Of a stretch of 64,000 nucleotides of DNA, positions 7,752 to 18,030 are shown piece after piece (within the stretch, counting starts at the first letter, position 1; every line of letters begins with the position of its first letter). The stretch is taken from NCBI GenBank assembly GCA_946534345.1, contig CAMNCL010000003.1, positions 62,001-126,000 of the forward strand, in the 5' to 3' direction. The notes below the pieces were generated by a model. The model was given only the letters and a program-made list of their open reading frames with translations, did not search any database and was not told where the DNA came from. This DNA comes from an uncultured Caryophanales bacterium (lineage in GTDB: Bacteria > Bacillota_I > Bacilli_A > RF39 > UBA660). A program made the translations under genes and the position numbers.

Positions 7752-9344
7752 TTATATATTTTCTCTTTTATCTAAATATTCTTCATATGGAACTGTCCTA
7801 TCAATAATTGTTCCATCATCTTTGATTTCTATCACTCTATTTGAAACAGTAGAGTTTAATTCATAATCACGTGAAGTAAATAATACTTCTCCACCAAAAT
7901 TACATAAACCTTTGTTTAGTGAAGTAATTGCTTCTAGATCTAAATGGTTAGTAGGTTCATCTAGAATTAAGAAGTTAGGTCCCTCTAACATCATTTTAGA
8001 AAGCATACATCTAGCTTTTTCTCCTCCAGATAGTATGTTTACTTTTTTAAAAACATCTTCTCCAGAGAATAACATTCTACCTAAAAATCCTCTAAGTATA
8101 GTTTCGTCTTTTATATCATAGAACTGACCAATCCATTCCATAATATTTTTATTACTTTCAAAATAATCCCCATTATCCTGTGGTAAATATCCAGGTATAA
8201 TAGTTTTTCCCCATTCTATTTTACCTTTATCATATTTTTCTTTACCCATTAAGATATTAAATAAAGTTGTTTTTGCCATATCATTGTTTGCTAAAAAACA
8301 GATTTTATCTCCTTTTAATACTGTAAATGATACTTTATCCAATACTTTTTTTCCATCAACTATTTTAGTTAAATTTTCTACTTTTAGTATTTCTTTACCA
8401 GCAGGTTTTTCAATTTTAAAATCAATATATGGATATTTTCTACTAGATGGAATAATTTCATCTAATTGAATCTTTTCTAGCATTTTCTTTCTAGAAGTAG
8501 CTTGTTTAGATTTAGATGCATTAGCTGAGAATCTAGCGATAAATGCTTGTAGTTCTTTTATCTTTTCTTCTTTCTTCTTGTTTGATTCACGCATTTGTTT
8601 TTGTAATAATTCACTTGATTCATACCAGAAATCATAATTACCTACATATAATTTCATTTTTCCATAATCAATATCAACTATATGAGTACATACTTTATTT
8701 AAAAAGTGACGGTCATGTGAAACAATAATTACAGTATTACTAAAATTAATAATGAATTCTTCTAACCATCTGATTGCATCAATATCTAGTGAGTTAGTTG
8801 GCTCATCTAATAATAGAATATCAGGGTTACCAAATAATGCTTGAGCTAATAATATCTTAACTCTAAGTTTTACTGATAATTCTTCCATTAATTGATAATG
8901 ATGTTCTTCTGCAATTCCTAAATTTCTAAGTAACTGAGCTGCATCTGGTTCTGCATTCCAACCATCTAGTTCCATAAATTCAGCTTCTAAGTTAGCTAAT
9001 TTCATACCATCTTCTTCAGTAAACTCTGTTTGTTCATACATCTTGTTTTTCTCTTCCATAATAGAATATAGTTTTTGATTACCCATCATTACTACATCAA
9101 TTACTCTATACTTATCATATTCAAAATGGTCTTGTTTTAAAATAGATATTCTTTCATCTTTACCAATAGTTATATCACCAGTAGTAGTTTCTAATTCTCC
9201 ACTTAATAACTTTAAAAAAGTAGATTTTCCACTACCATTAGCTCCTATTAATCCATAACAATTACCATTAGTGAATTTTATATTAACATCTTCAAATAAG
9301 GTTCTCTTTCCAAATTTTAAACTTACATTATGTACTTGTATCAT
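7752..9344 (-). CDS. ABC-F family ATPase
   Basis: Two ABC ATPase domains (GANGSGKSTFLKLLSG; LSGGEKARCMLSKMML; LLLDEPTNSLD; LILDEPTNHLD), no TM. Confidence 0.95.
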   Translation of the reverse strand: MIQVHNVSLKFGKRTLFEDVNIKFTNGNCYGLIGANGSGKSTFLKLLSGELETTTGDITIGKDERISILKQDHFEYDKYRVIDVVMMGNQKLYSIMEEKNKMYEQTEFTEEDGMKLANLEAEFMELDGWNAEPDAAQLLRNLGIAEEHHYQLMEELSVKLRVKILLAQALFGNPDILLLDEPTNSLDIDAIRWLEEFIINFSNTVIIVSHDRHFLNKVCTHIVDIDYGKMKLYVGNYDFWYESSELLQKQMRESNKKKEEKIKELQAFIARFSANASKSKQATSRKKMLEKIQLDEIIPSSRKYPYIDFKIEKPAGKEILKVENLTKIVDGKKVLDKVSFTVLKGDKICFLANNDMAKTTLFNILMGKEKYDKGKIEWGKTIIPGYLPQDNGDYFESNKNIMEWIGQFYDIKDETILRGFLGRMLFSGEDVFKKVNILSGGEKARCMLSKMMLEGPNFLILDEPTNHLDLEAITSLNKGLCNFGGEVLFTSRDYELNSTVSNRVIEIKDDGTIIDRTVPYEEYLDKRENI

Positions 9345-9407
9345 CTTATCACCTCAAAGCATACCTATTTTACTATATTAAAAAGAAAAAGACAAGTTTC
9401 TTGTCTT

Positions 9408-10076
9408 TTATATTTTTTTAACGAATTGTTTAATAGAATCATTATCTTTAATAATATCAGATAAGAAATCACTTGTATTATAATCATCATCTCTAAGTAA
9501 TAATAATTCTTTTAATTGTTTTTCTGTTTTAGAAGAAATAACTCCTTTTTTCATTTCTGCCATTATTATTGAAACTAACAACAAATGAAATTGATATTTA
9601 TTTAGTTTCTCTAATTCCTTTGTAGATAAACTATTTAATTTAGTATATTGACAAGGATCAGCTAAGTATAAATTACCATTAAAAATTGTATTAGAAGGAT
9701 CAATTCCATTTAATAGTACTTGTTTACTACTTAGTGTTTCAATATCTCTTTCAATTAAAGATACATTTCCAACTAATTCATCTTTGGGAATAGTAGTAAT
9801 TTTCTTTCCCTTTCCTTTTTTAGATATTAATTTATACGTATATCCTTTAAAAGCATTATTATAAAACAACAAGTTTTTAGGCAGTAAAACTCTCTCTGTA
9901 GAAATAGTTGATAAGTACTCAGCTGTTTCTAAATCAATTGGTAATTCCCTGTCTGCTTTAAATATTTTCAAAGCGCTATTACGGTATTTATAAACATCAC
10001 CAGTTTTACCATTACCTATTTTAGTTAATCTTTTACCTGAAATATCTATATCTTTATTATCTAATCTATATCCCAT
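9408..10076 (-). CDS. Divergent protein-kinase-fold protein
   Basis: IGNGKTGDVYKYRNSALKIFKADRELP and GIDPSNTIFNGNLYLADPCQYTKL resemble kinase ATP-binding, catalytic and metal-binding segments. Confidence 0.6.
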   Translation of the reverse strand: MGYRLDNKDIDISGKRLTKIGNGKTGDVYKYRNSALKIFKADRELPIDLETAEYLSTISTERVLLPKNLLFYNNAFKGYTYKLISKKGKGKKITTIPKDELVGNVSLIERDIETLSSKQVLLNGIDPSNTIFNGNLYLADPCQYTKLNSLSTKELEKLNKYQFHLLLVSIIMAEMKKGVISSKTEKQLKELLLLRDDDYNTSDFLSDIIKDNDSIKQFVKKI

Positions 10077-10133
10077 TGGTAATCTCCCTCACTTGTGATT
10101 AATTATAATAGCACAATGTTTTTTGTTTGTAAA

Positions 10134-10736
10134 TTACCCTTTATAAAAATTAGAAACAAACTTTGCGAATTCATAAAGTATGATATCACTCTTATTAATA
10201 GCAAAACTTTTACCAATAGCTTTTCCACCTATTGTGAGAGATGAAATAATAGCAGTGACTAATAATCCAACTAATAAAACGTTAAAACCATAATTAGCAA
10301 TTAATATAGCAGCTATTGTAGTACCTGCAGCACCTGATATTACTCCACAAATATCTCCAATGACATCACAACAGAAGCTTGATACTTTATCTGCATTCTT
10401 TTTAAATTTAACCGCAACCTTAGCTCCTTTTACTTTTCTAGAATTCATTGAATGAAATACTGCTTCTTCTGCAGTTGTTACTGCTACTCCAATAATATCA
10501 AATAAGATACCTATTAAAATAAATATAAAAGTAACTATAATTCCTAATATAAGAGATAAATTAGGAATAGTACTATTAGCTATGAAAGATAAGCAAAAAG
10601 ATATTACAAAAGATACTACTACTATTGTAATAATCCATTTAACATTTACTTTTTCTTTCTTAATCTTTTCTTTTTTTCTAGTTTCTTCTACTAAGTTTTT
10701 AAATTCATTTTCTTTCTTTTTCATAAATTTCTCCAT
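10134..10736 (-). CDS. oapA: OLE-associated membrane protein OapA (DUF21-like TM protein)
   Basis: Multi-TM; DIIGVAVTTAEEAVFHSMNSRKVKGAKVAVKFKKNADKVSSFCCDVIGDICGVISGAAG with DxxxD motif (DVIGD); sits directly downstream of a ~620-nt structured RNA. ATG at 10721 (RBS GGAG) is an alternative start. Confidence 0.82.
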   Translation of the reverse strand: MEKFMKKKENEFKNLVEETRKKEKIKKEKVNVKWIITIVVVSFVISFCLSFIANSTIPNLSLILGIIVTFIFILIGILFDIIGVAVTTAEEAVFHSMNSRKVKGAKVAVKFKKNADKVSSFCCDVIGDICGVISGAAGTTIAAILIANYGFNVLLVGLLVTAIISSLTIGGKAIGKSFAINKSDIILYEFAKFVSNFYKG

Positions 10737-10752
10737 ATCGGTATTATATCAT

Positions 10753-10775
10753 AAAAAAAAGTAGTATAACTACTT
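10753..10775 (-). terminator. Intrinsic terminator of the OLE-like RNA
   Basis: Minus strand AAGTAGT-TAT-ACTACTT followed by a T-run. Confidence 0.85.
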
Positions 10776-11377
10776 CATTTCATATTAATTGTTTGGCATT
10801 CATGATAGTTAACTTTGAGCCTTAGGTCAAGTAGGATTTCCCTAATTCTTACTATTTCGTTACCAAAATAGTGGTTCCCCTTTAAAAGAATCAATATGCC
10901 GTTACCAAACATACGACTTGATTACCACTTAGTGCCCACTGCAATCCTATCATGAAATCCACTCTAGGGGATTTCCCCACCAACGCTTTACTATTAGTTC
11001 TTTTTTGCAAGAATGATTTCAAGATGCAATACTTATTATAAGTGGCCGCTTATAATAAGAAAGATCATCTATCCCAAGATTCCCACTCAAGACAGGCTAC
11101 ACTGCACATAGCTTTCGCCACAATACAGGTTTTATCCAGTTTCGTAACTATGCATCAGCATGGTACGTATAGCTTTGCCACAATAACTGGTCTCCACAGA
11201 CACTGGGTCGAGATTCGTATGCCATTACGAGTCGCCCAATCTCCTTCATCTCCAGCATCCACCCCAAACTGGGCGTAAGAAGCAGACACCAAAGGTTTCA
11301 CAGATATGCCTCTTAACGAATTTTTAAGCTCGTCTTCCTAATAAAGCAATTGACTAGAATAATGTGCCATCAATTGT
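10753..11377 (-). ncRNA. Probable OLE RNA (ornate, large, extremophilic)
   Basis: ~620 nt non-coding region of higher GC and many inverted repeats, between a consensus promoter and an intrinsic terminator, immediately upstream of oapA; size and synteny match OLE. Confidence 0.78.
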
Positions 11378-11383
11378 AATGTA

Positions 11384-11412
11384 ATTATACTACTTTTTTA
11401 CTAAAATGTCAA
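11384..11412 (-). promoter_or_regulatory. Consensus sigma-A promoter of the OLE-like RNA
   Basis: TTGACA (11407-11412), 17-nt spacer, TATAAT (11384-11389) on minus strand. Confidence 0.85.
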
Positions 11413-11414
11413 GT

Positions 11415-12479
11415 TTACAGTATTTTTTCAAATACCTTAGAACTATCAGTTTCTAAATAATTTTTCTTAGTTTCTTCTTTTAATTTACTTGAAAAATATG
11501 GTTTCTTATAATAACCATTATTAATTACATAAGATATATAATCAGTATCTGAATTATCATTCTTCATATTAATAAGTAATTCTTTATTATATTCATAAAC
11601 CTCATTAACATTAATACCATTCTTTTCAAAACATGAATTAGTATAAGCTAAAAAAGTACTCATATCTTCAAGTTCTGCTTTACCATTATCATTATAATCT
11701 TCAAACATTTTATCAATAATATTCAAGTATTCTTTCGCAGAATCTTTATCCATAATTTCAGTTAATTTATTATAAATAATACTCATATCTCCAGTTGAAT
11801 ATGTTTCTAATACAGTGTCTGTTCCTACCATTTCACATAGTATCTTTATCATAGCTATTTCATAAGGATAACTAGTATCTTCTACAAAAGGATTTTCTTC
11901 AAAATACTCATCTACTAATAATTCTGTAACTCCTTCATTAAAATACCTAGGTAAAATAAAAGTATGTGAATTAGAAAAAATACAATGAATTAATTCATGT
12001 CTTAATATATTTTTATCTATATCAGTCTCATATATTTCAATAGTATTATTTGCGGGTAAATATCTTCCTACTGTATTCTCATCAATATCATCTTCTCTTG
12101 TTGTATTTATAATATCTAAATCTCTTAAGTTTGCATATGCAGTTTTTTTATTAATATAGGGATTATCTTCTATTAAATCTACTAAACTATAGATAGTTTG
12201 TTTTTCATATTCATCTAAATTTGGATTATTAATTACTGCGGTTAAAATCAAATCTCTTTCATTATCTAAATTAGACATTCCACTCTCAGACTCAAGTAAT
12301 TTAACTAACTCATCTTGTTCTTCTTCTGTTATTTTTAAATTCTTATCATTATAAATGTTATAACCATAATCTCTATTTAAAACCATTCTTATTCCAGCGT
12401 TAGTTATCATAGTTACTATAGTTCCAGTTAAAGCAAGATTTCTAATTGTTTTTAATCTTTCCTTTGTACTATTTTTCAT
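11415..12479 (-). CDS. Putative membrane-anchored zinc metallopeptidase-like protein
   Basis: N-terminal TM; NILRHELIHCIFSN (HExxH) followed by YFNEGVTELLVDEY. Confidence 0.6.
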   Translation of the reverse strand: MKNSTKERLKTIRNLALTGTIVTMITNAGIRMVLNRDYGYNIYNDKNLKITEEEQDELVKLLESESGMSNLDNERDLILTAVINNPNLDEYEKQTIYSLVDLIEDNPYINKKTAYANLRDLDIINTTREDDIDENTVGRYLPANNTIEIYETDIDKNILRHELIHCIFSNSHTFILPRYFNEGVTELLVDEYFEENPFVEDTSYPYEIAMIKILCEMVGTDTVLETYSTGDMSIIYNKLTEIMDKDSAKEYLNIIDKMFEDYNDNGKAELEDMSTFLAYTNSCFEKNGINVNEVYEYNKELLINMKNDNSDTDYISYVINNGYYKKPYFSSKLKEETKKNYLETDSSKVFEKIL

Positions 12480-12542
12480 AATAATCCCCCATAACGCAGC
12501 ATATTATAACATAAAATCACAAAAAAATAAACCCTTTCAGGT

Positions 12543-13211
12543 TTATTTAGCTTTTATTCTTCCTATATACATATTAATCATACTTGGCCATGTACCACTT
12601 TCTGCATATCTACTTCCAATAGCTTCTACAGTAGTTAAACCATGAGCATAATAATTACTATATAAGTTATCAATCATTCCTTTTAATCCTTCATCAACGC
12701 TACCATAACGTTTCCAAGCTCCACAACCTGATCCTTTTTGACCACCAAAGTTGTAGCACCCATTAGCTATTCTACTAGTACCATTACCAGTTTCATGCAT
12801 CATAATAGCTGTGACAATATAAGGATCTACTCCTACTTTTAAACTATGTTCGGCAATTGTCTTTCCGTGACCCGCAAGTATTCCACCTAAACTTCTATTT
12901 AATTTAGCACTTAATTCATCCATTGTCATACCTTGGAATACTTCTATTCTCTCAATTGAAGCGGGAGCTATTTCCATATCAATTTCAGTTAGAGATAGTT
13001 TTCTAACAGGTACTGAGATAGATTCCTTAGAATCTTTTATTACTTGATTGGCACTTGTTGCCATATTTTTTAAATCAACTTCTGCTAGATCTTCATTACT
13101 TAAACTAGAAGCACTAATACCAGTTTGAATAAACAAACCTAATCCAATCATAATAATGCCAACAGTTGAAGCAATACTACTAATCAGCCTAACCTGCTTA
13201 ATTTCTTTCAA
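12543..13211 (-). CDS. Exported glucosaminidase/lysozyme-like peptidoglycan hydrolase
   Basis: Signal/TM; VDPYIVTAIMMHETGNGTSRIANGCYNFGGQKGSGCGAWKRYGSVDEGLKGM...YAESGTWPSMI. Confidence 0.8.
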   Translation of the reverse strand: MKEIKQVRLISSIASTVGIIMIGLGLFIQTGISASSLSNEDLAEVDLKNMATSANQVIKDSKESISVPVRKLSLTEIDMEIAPASIERIEVFQGMTMDELSAKLNRSLGGILAGHGKTIAEHSLKVGVDPYIVTAIMMHETGNGTSRIANGCYNFGGQKGSGCGAWKRYGSVDEGLKGMIDNLYSNYYAHGLTTVEAIGSRYAESGTWPSMINMYIGRIKAK

Positions 13212-13313
13212 ATTTCTTCACCTCAATTTATTCAATTGATAGAAATAATTTTACCTTAATTATAGTTCTTTGTCAAATTAGAAGATTTGTTTTATAATTA
13301 ACTTGGTGATAGT

Positions 13314-14042
13314 ATGGATAAAATAGAAACGCTAATTAATTGGATAAAAGAAAGTAAAAGAATTGTCTTTTTTGGAGGGGCTGGTGTATCAACTGAATCT
13401 GGTTTAAAAGACTTTAGAAGTGTAGATGGACTATATAATGAAAAATATGATTATCCTCCAGAAGAAATATTATCTCATTCTTTCTTTATGGATAAAACTG
13501 ATGAATTCTATAAGTTTTATAAAGATAAACTAGATACTAGGAAATTTAGGCCTAATATTACTCATATTGTTTTAAGTGAATTAGAAAAAAAAGGTATTTT
13601 AAGTAGTGTTATTACTCAAAATATTGATGGTTTTCATCAGGATGCTGGTAGTAAAAAAGTATTAGAATTACATGGTTCTATTAAAAGAAACTATTGTATG
13701 GACTGTGGAAAGTTCTATGATGATAAATATGTATTTGAAAGTAAAGGTATCCCCTATTGTGAATGTGGAGGTCTAATTAAACCAGATGTTGTCTTATATG
13801 AAGAAGGTCTAGATAATAATATAACTACTGAAGCTATACATGAGATAGCTAATGCAGACTTATTAATAGTTGGTGGAACTAGTTTAAATGTTTATCCAGC
13901 TGCTTCTTATTTAGGTTTCTTTAGAGGAAAACATATGGTCTTAATAAACCGCGATAAAACTCCATATGATAATCATTGTGATTTAGTAATCAATGATTCA
14001 ATTGGAAAAGTATTTGAAAAAATAAAAGAAGAAATAATCTAA
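13314..14042 (+). CDS. cobB: Sir2-family NAD-dependent protein deacylase
   Basis: FFGGAGVSTESGLKDFRSVDGLY, TQNIDGFHQDAGSKKVLELHGS, CxxC zinc sites. Confidence 0.95.
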   Translation: MDKIETLINWIKESKRIVFFGGAGVSTESGLKDFRSVDGLYNEKYDYPPEEILSHSFFMDKTDEFYKFYKDKLDTRKFRPNITHIVLSELEKKGILSSVITQNIDGFHQDAGSKKVLELHGSIKRNYCMDCGKFYDDKYVFESKGIPYCECGGLIKPDVVLYEEGLDNNITTEAIHEIANADLLIVGGTSLNVYPAASYLGFFRGKHMVLINRDKTPYDNHCDLVINDSIGKVFEKIKEEII

Positions 14043-14055
14043 TATTTCTTCTTTT

Positions 14056-15750
14056 TTAATGTGATTCATGAATTATATAGTTTTCATCTACACGTATATC
14101 ATAAATTATCTTTTTTAGGACTACATTATTATGATCTAAATATGTTAATTCTAATTTAGTATATCCTGGTTTTAAAGATTTAATAGTAAATACTTCATAT
14201 CCAGCACAACCATCTACATCTAATGGACAATTACCATAGTCATAACTTTCATCTATTTCTACTATTCCTTTATCGCTTAAATTATATTCCCATCTATAAC
14301 CAGCTGATGAATTTTCATTAAGTCTAATACTAATAACTGTTTTATCAGTATTAGTATAGTTTCTATTATCTTTCATTAACTTATAAGCTTTATTTCTAGA
14401 AATATTATATTCTAAGTAATTATCTTTTTCTAATTTATCATAATATGTATTTAGATAATCATCTAAATCTCTTTTAAATTCGATTTCTTTTAAATCCTTT
14501 CTAAGATCTAATAATATAGGTAAATTATCACTATTATAATTACTTAAATAATTAATATCTATATCATGTTTCTGATAGTATCTTTCAATATTTCTATTCG
14601 CAATAATAGTATCTACAGAAAACATATTAACAAAAGTATAAACTGCAGTAACTATTACTATATAGTAATTTAAGATATTAAATTTATCTTTTAAAATATA
14701 CATAATAGTTGGGATTAGTAATATACCTTCAGTTATTAATGAAACATATACTCCTAATCTTAATAATGTATATCCATATGCTTGTTCATACATATTCATA
14801 CGATAGAATGATGAAACAATAATAATTAGAGTAAATAATACCATGATTATACTCATAACTTTATTATAATTATCTTTCTTACTTCTCTTAGTTAATAGAA
14901 TAATTACAAAGTTAATTAAAGATATAATCATTAATTCAAAGAAACCACTTCTAGCATACTGTGCATAATTTATATTAGAAGCTACACTATGTAAGAACAA
15001 TGACTTTATTTGAATAATATCAAATACTAAATATATTATATTTAAACTAGTTAATAATATTTTCATTGTGAATACTTCTATTTTTTTCTTACTCTTAGTT
15101 TTTTCTTCTTTTCCTAATTCATTTAATACAAATAATAATGTGGCATTTAAATAGATAAATAGAATTACTATTACTATAATTCTCCAAATAATAGAGGCAA
15201 ATGATATATCTTTAAATATTTCAATAATACCAGTAAATAGATCTGCAAAAACTTCATCCGCAAGACATAATAACCAAACAATAATTAATACTATTGGAAT
15301 AGTTATTAACACTGCTTTTATCTTCCTTTTAGTTGAATCTTCTAATTTAGTTTTAGAATCAAAATATCTTAATGAGTTCTTAACAGTATCACCAATATAC
15401 TCAAATGGTTTTAGAAACATATAACAAATATTTTTTAAGATATCTACTACTCTATCTGGTATATCTATGACATAAATAAACATTAAAGCATATAGTATTG
15501 GAATAATAACTATATTAAACTCATTAAGAATATTATCATAGATAAAATAATTACTAGATAAACAGATTATTGGAATAAAGAATAATAATCCTTTTTTATT
15601 CTTAATTAGTTTATTAATCTTCAAATAATTATATAAGAATATTAATAATGGTAATGTAAATATAATTACATTAATACCTAGTTTTTGATTAACTAATAAA
15701 ATTGAGTGTAATATTACTAACAATAAAGTATATAAAAATACATTTCTCAT
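14056..15750 (-). CDS. DUF4173/DUF4153-type multi-TM protein with C-terminal chagasin-like (I42) domain
   Basis: About a dozen TM segments, then ISIRLNENSSAGYRWEYNLSDKGIVEI...GCAGYEVFTIKSLKPGYTKLELTY (chagasin-like). Confidence 0.75.
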   Translation of the reverse strand: MRNVFLYTLLLVILHSILLVNQKLGINVIIFTLPLLIFLYNYLKINKLIKNKKGLLFFIPIICLSSNYFIYDNILNEFNIVIIPILYALMFIYVIDIPDRVVDILKNICYMFLKPFEYIGDTVKNSLRYFDSKTKLEDSTKRKIKAVLITIPIVLIIVWLLCLADEVFADLFTGIIEIFKDISFASIIWRIIVIVILFIYLNATLLFVLNELGKEEKTKSKKKIEVFTMKILLTSLNIIYLVFDIIQIKSLFLHSVASNINYAQYARSGFFELMIISLINFVIILLTKRSKKDNYNKVMSIIMVLFTLIIIVSSFYRMNMYEQAYGYTLLRLGVYVSLITEGILLIPTIMYILKDKFNILNYYIVIVTAVYTFVNMFSVDTIIANRNIERYYQKHDIDINYLSNYNSDNLPILLDLRKDLKEIEFKRDLDDYLNTYYDKLEKDNYLEYNISRNKAYKLMKDNRNYTNTDKTVISIRLNENSSAGYRWEYNLSDKGIVEIDESYDYGNCPLDVDGCAGYEVFTIKSLKPGYTKLELTYLDHNNVVLKKIIYDIRVDENYIIHESH

Positions 15751-15760
15751 AATAATCCTC

Positions 15761-17329
15761 CTAATCTAATTTAAATGTCTTTGGAGCAAATCTATATACT
15801 AACATTAAAGCTAAAATAATATAAATAATTGTGAATAATAATCCAAGTATAGAAAATACTATAGAGTTAACAGTAACATTAGCTAATGTATAACTAACAA
15901 AATATGTTAACAAAGTAACAAATGAATAGCTTATCTTTCTTACTTCTAAGTTCTTATTAAATGGCTGTAGTAAATAATATATTACTAAATAATGAACTGA
16001 GAAGAATATACTTAAAAATATTATAAATAAGAATGTAGATACAATAATTAATAAATCATAATTTCTGCATAATATTAATAAAACAATATTCCCAATTGCA
16101 ATTACTAAAGCAGGTAATAAATTAACTTTACTTACTGTTAGTAATCTTTTTTTAAATAATCCTAATAGATTTTTAGGCTTTCTATAAAAGTTATAATTTA
16201 ACATAGCATGATCACAATTAAAAAACATTGCTTGAGTAATAATTGCTCCTCTATTTACAAAATACATAATAACTACAAACCAACCTAAATTATTATGTAA
16301 AAACTTACTTACACTAGTAGAAAAACTAGAATCTATTAAAATTAAATAACTAATTAATATATAAATACCTATTAAGATAAAACTATATTTTCTAGCACTT
16401 CTTAAAAGTATTTCTCTATGTCTTTCAAAGAAAATAGTATTGAATAAATCATAACCTTTTTTACCTTTAAGTTTCTTACTATCAATCTTTTTATCTTTAT
16501 CTTTTACTTCTACCATTGCTTGTCTTAAATAATCTTTATCATTTTTAGAATTCATTACATTTACAACTGAGAAAATCTTTTGATACATAAGTCTATAATC
16601 ATTAATTTCAAATAAATATTTAGCTGATATAGTTCCTAATACAATACAAATAACAGTAATAATATTTATAAATTTTAATGAACAATAAACATTAATAAAT
16701 GGTAGACAAACTATAATAAGAAGAATTGTAAGAATTGATACATATAATCTAGTATTACTATACCAAACATAGTGATATTTTTTATAAAATTTAATATTTA
16801 AAGCTTCACCAATAAATCTAATAAAGAAAGTAAATATAATTAAAGATATACTATAAATAATTGGACTATTAATCAATGAACCAAATATAAGAATACAAAT
16901 AGTATTTAGAAATAAATTAGATAATTGATTCCATATTAATGTGGATTTTGCATACTTATTCGCATTCATTTTAAAAATAGCAATTGAAAAATATTTCTTC
17001 TTACTAGTATTTAACAATTTATTATTAATAAACATTCCAATTATTGTTAAAACAAAATAAATATGAAAATATGATTGTACTAATGTATCTGGAAATATTT
17101 CATAACAAGCCACAAGTATCATAAAGAAATAGAAAAACTTTAAGAATAGTGATCTAGCTAATAAGAATACTATCATAAAAGCACTAACTATTCTTTTTAA
17201 TAAACCACTTTTATAAACATCTTCAGTAAGTAAATCTTTAAATATAGGTAGTCCTTTTAAAACATATAGAAATGAATTAACTGAATAAATTAAATCAAAT
17301 TCTAATGATTTAGTTAAATAATTAATCAT
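15761..17329 (-). CDS. ABC transporter permease-like multi-TM protein
   Basis: Multi-TM; translationally overlaps the ABC ATPase gene. Confidence 0.7.
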   Translation of the reverse strand: MINYLTKSLEFDLIYSVNSFLYVLKGLPIFKDLLTEDVYKSGLLKRIVSAFMIVFLLARSLFLKFFYFFMILVACYEIFPDTLVQSYFHIYFVLTIIGMFINNKLLNTSKKKYFSIAIFKMNANKYAKSTLIWNQLSNLFLNTICILIFGSLINSPIIYSISLIIFTFFIRFIGEALNIKFYKKYHYVWYSNTRLYVSILTILLIIVCLPFINVYCSLKFINIITVICIVLGTISAKYLFEINDYRLMYQKIFSVVNVMNSKNDKDYLRQAMVEVKDKDKKIDSKKLKGKKGYDLFNTIFFERHREILLRSARKYSFILIGIYILISYLILIDSSFSTSVSKFLHNNLGWFVVIMYFVNRGAIITQAMFFNCDHAMLNYNFYRKPKNLLGLFKKRLLTVSKVNLLPALVIAIGNIVLLILCRNYDLLIIVSTFLFIIFLSIFFSVHYLVIYYLLQPFNKNLEVRKISYSFVTLLTYFVSYTLANVTVNSIVFSILGLLFTIIYIILALMLVYRFAPKTFKLD

Positions 17330-18017
17330 TTTCTTCTTCCTTTAATAAATTAATTATTTTATCTTTATACTTCTTAGTATTTAAATTATCTTTCTCAATT
17401 AATTCTAAATGTTTATTACTTAATACAACTATTTCATCACATAAATCCATGGCTAATTCTAAAATATGTGTAGAAAAAATAATTATATGATCTTTCTTTA
17501 AAGTTTTAAGAAGCTTTTTCATATCTTCTTGGACAACTATATCTAAAGCAGTTAATGGTTCATCTAATAGTATTACTTTAGGATTAGCTACTATATTTAT
17601 TAGTATTTGCATTTTATTCTTCATTCCATGAGAATACTCTTTTAATAATACATCTTGGTCTTCCTTAGTTAATTGAACCAATTCAAAGTAATCATCAATA
17701 CTTTTCCTTTTTCCTATTCTCTTTTCATTTATATCTAAGAAAAATTGAAGAAATTCTTTTCCAGTTAAAAACTCTGGCACTATAGGTGTCGCAGTAGCAT
17801 AACCAATATCATCGGTATTTAATACTTCTTCATCTAATTTGAATTCTCCACTATCAATCTCAATATCTTCATTTAATGAATTGAAAAAAGTAGTTTTACC
17901 AGCACCATTTCTTCCTAATAAGCCATATATTTTACCTGATTCAAAAGTAAAATTAATATCTTTTAGAACTTCTTTTTCTCCATAATTCTTTGTTAAATCA
18001 GATACTTGTAGTTTCAT
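17322..18017 (-). CDS. ABC transporter ATP-binding protein
   Basis: YGLLGRNGAGKTTFFNSL Walker A, VILLDEPLTALD Walker B. Confidence 0.92.
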   Translation of the reverse strand: MKLQVSDLTKNYGEKEVLKDINFTFESGKIYGLLGRNGAGKTTFFNSLNEDIEIDSGEFKLDEEVLNTDDIGYATATPIVPEFLTGKEFLQFFLDINEKRIGKRKSIDDYFELVQLTKEDQDVLLKEYSHGMKNKMQILINIVANPKVILLDEPLTALDIVVQEDMKKLLKTLKKDHIIIFSTHILELAMDLCDEIVVLSNKHLELIEKDNLNTKKYKDKIINLLKEEEND

Positions 18018-18030
18018 TAAATCACTTCCA

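Noticed and set aside
7752-9344. ABC-F ATPase as RiPP exporter or immunity gene
   Set aside because: Lacks TM domains and is separated from the RiPP locus by tRNAs and three unrelated genes; more likely a ribosome-associated factor.
11042-11278. 78-aa plus-strand ORF
   Set aside because: Antisense within the OLE-like structured RNA; no RBS or family signature.
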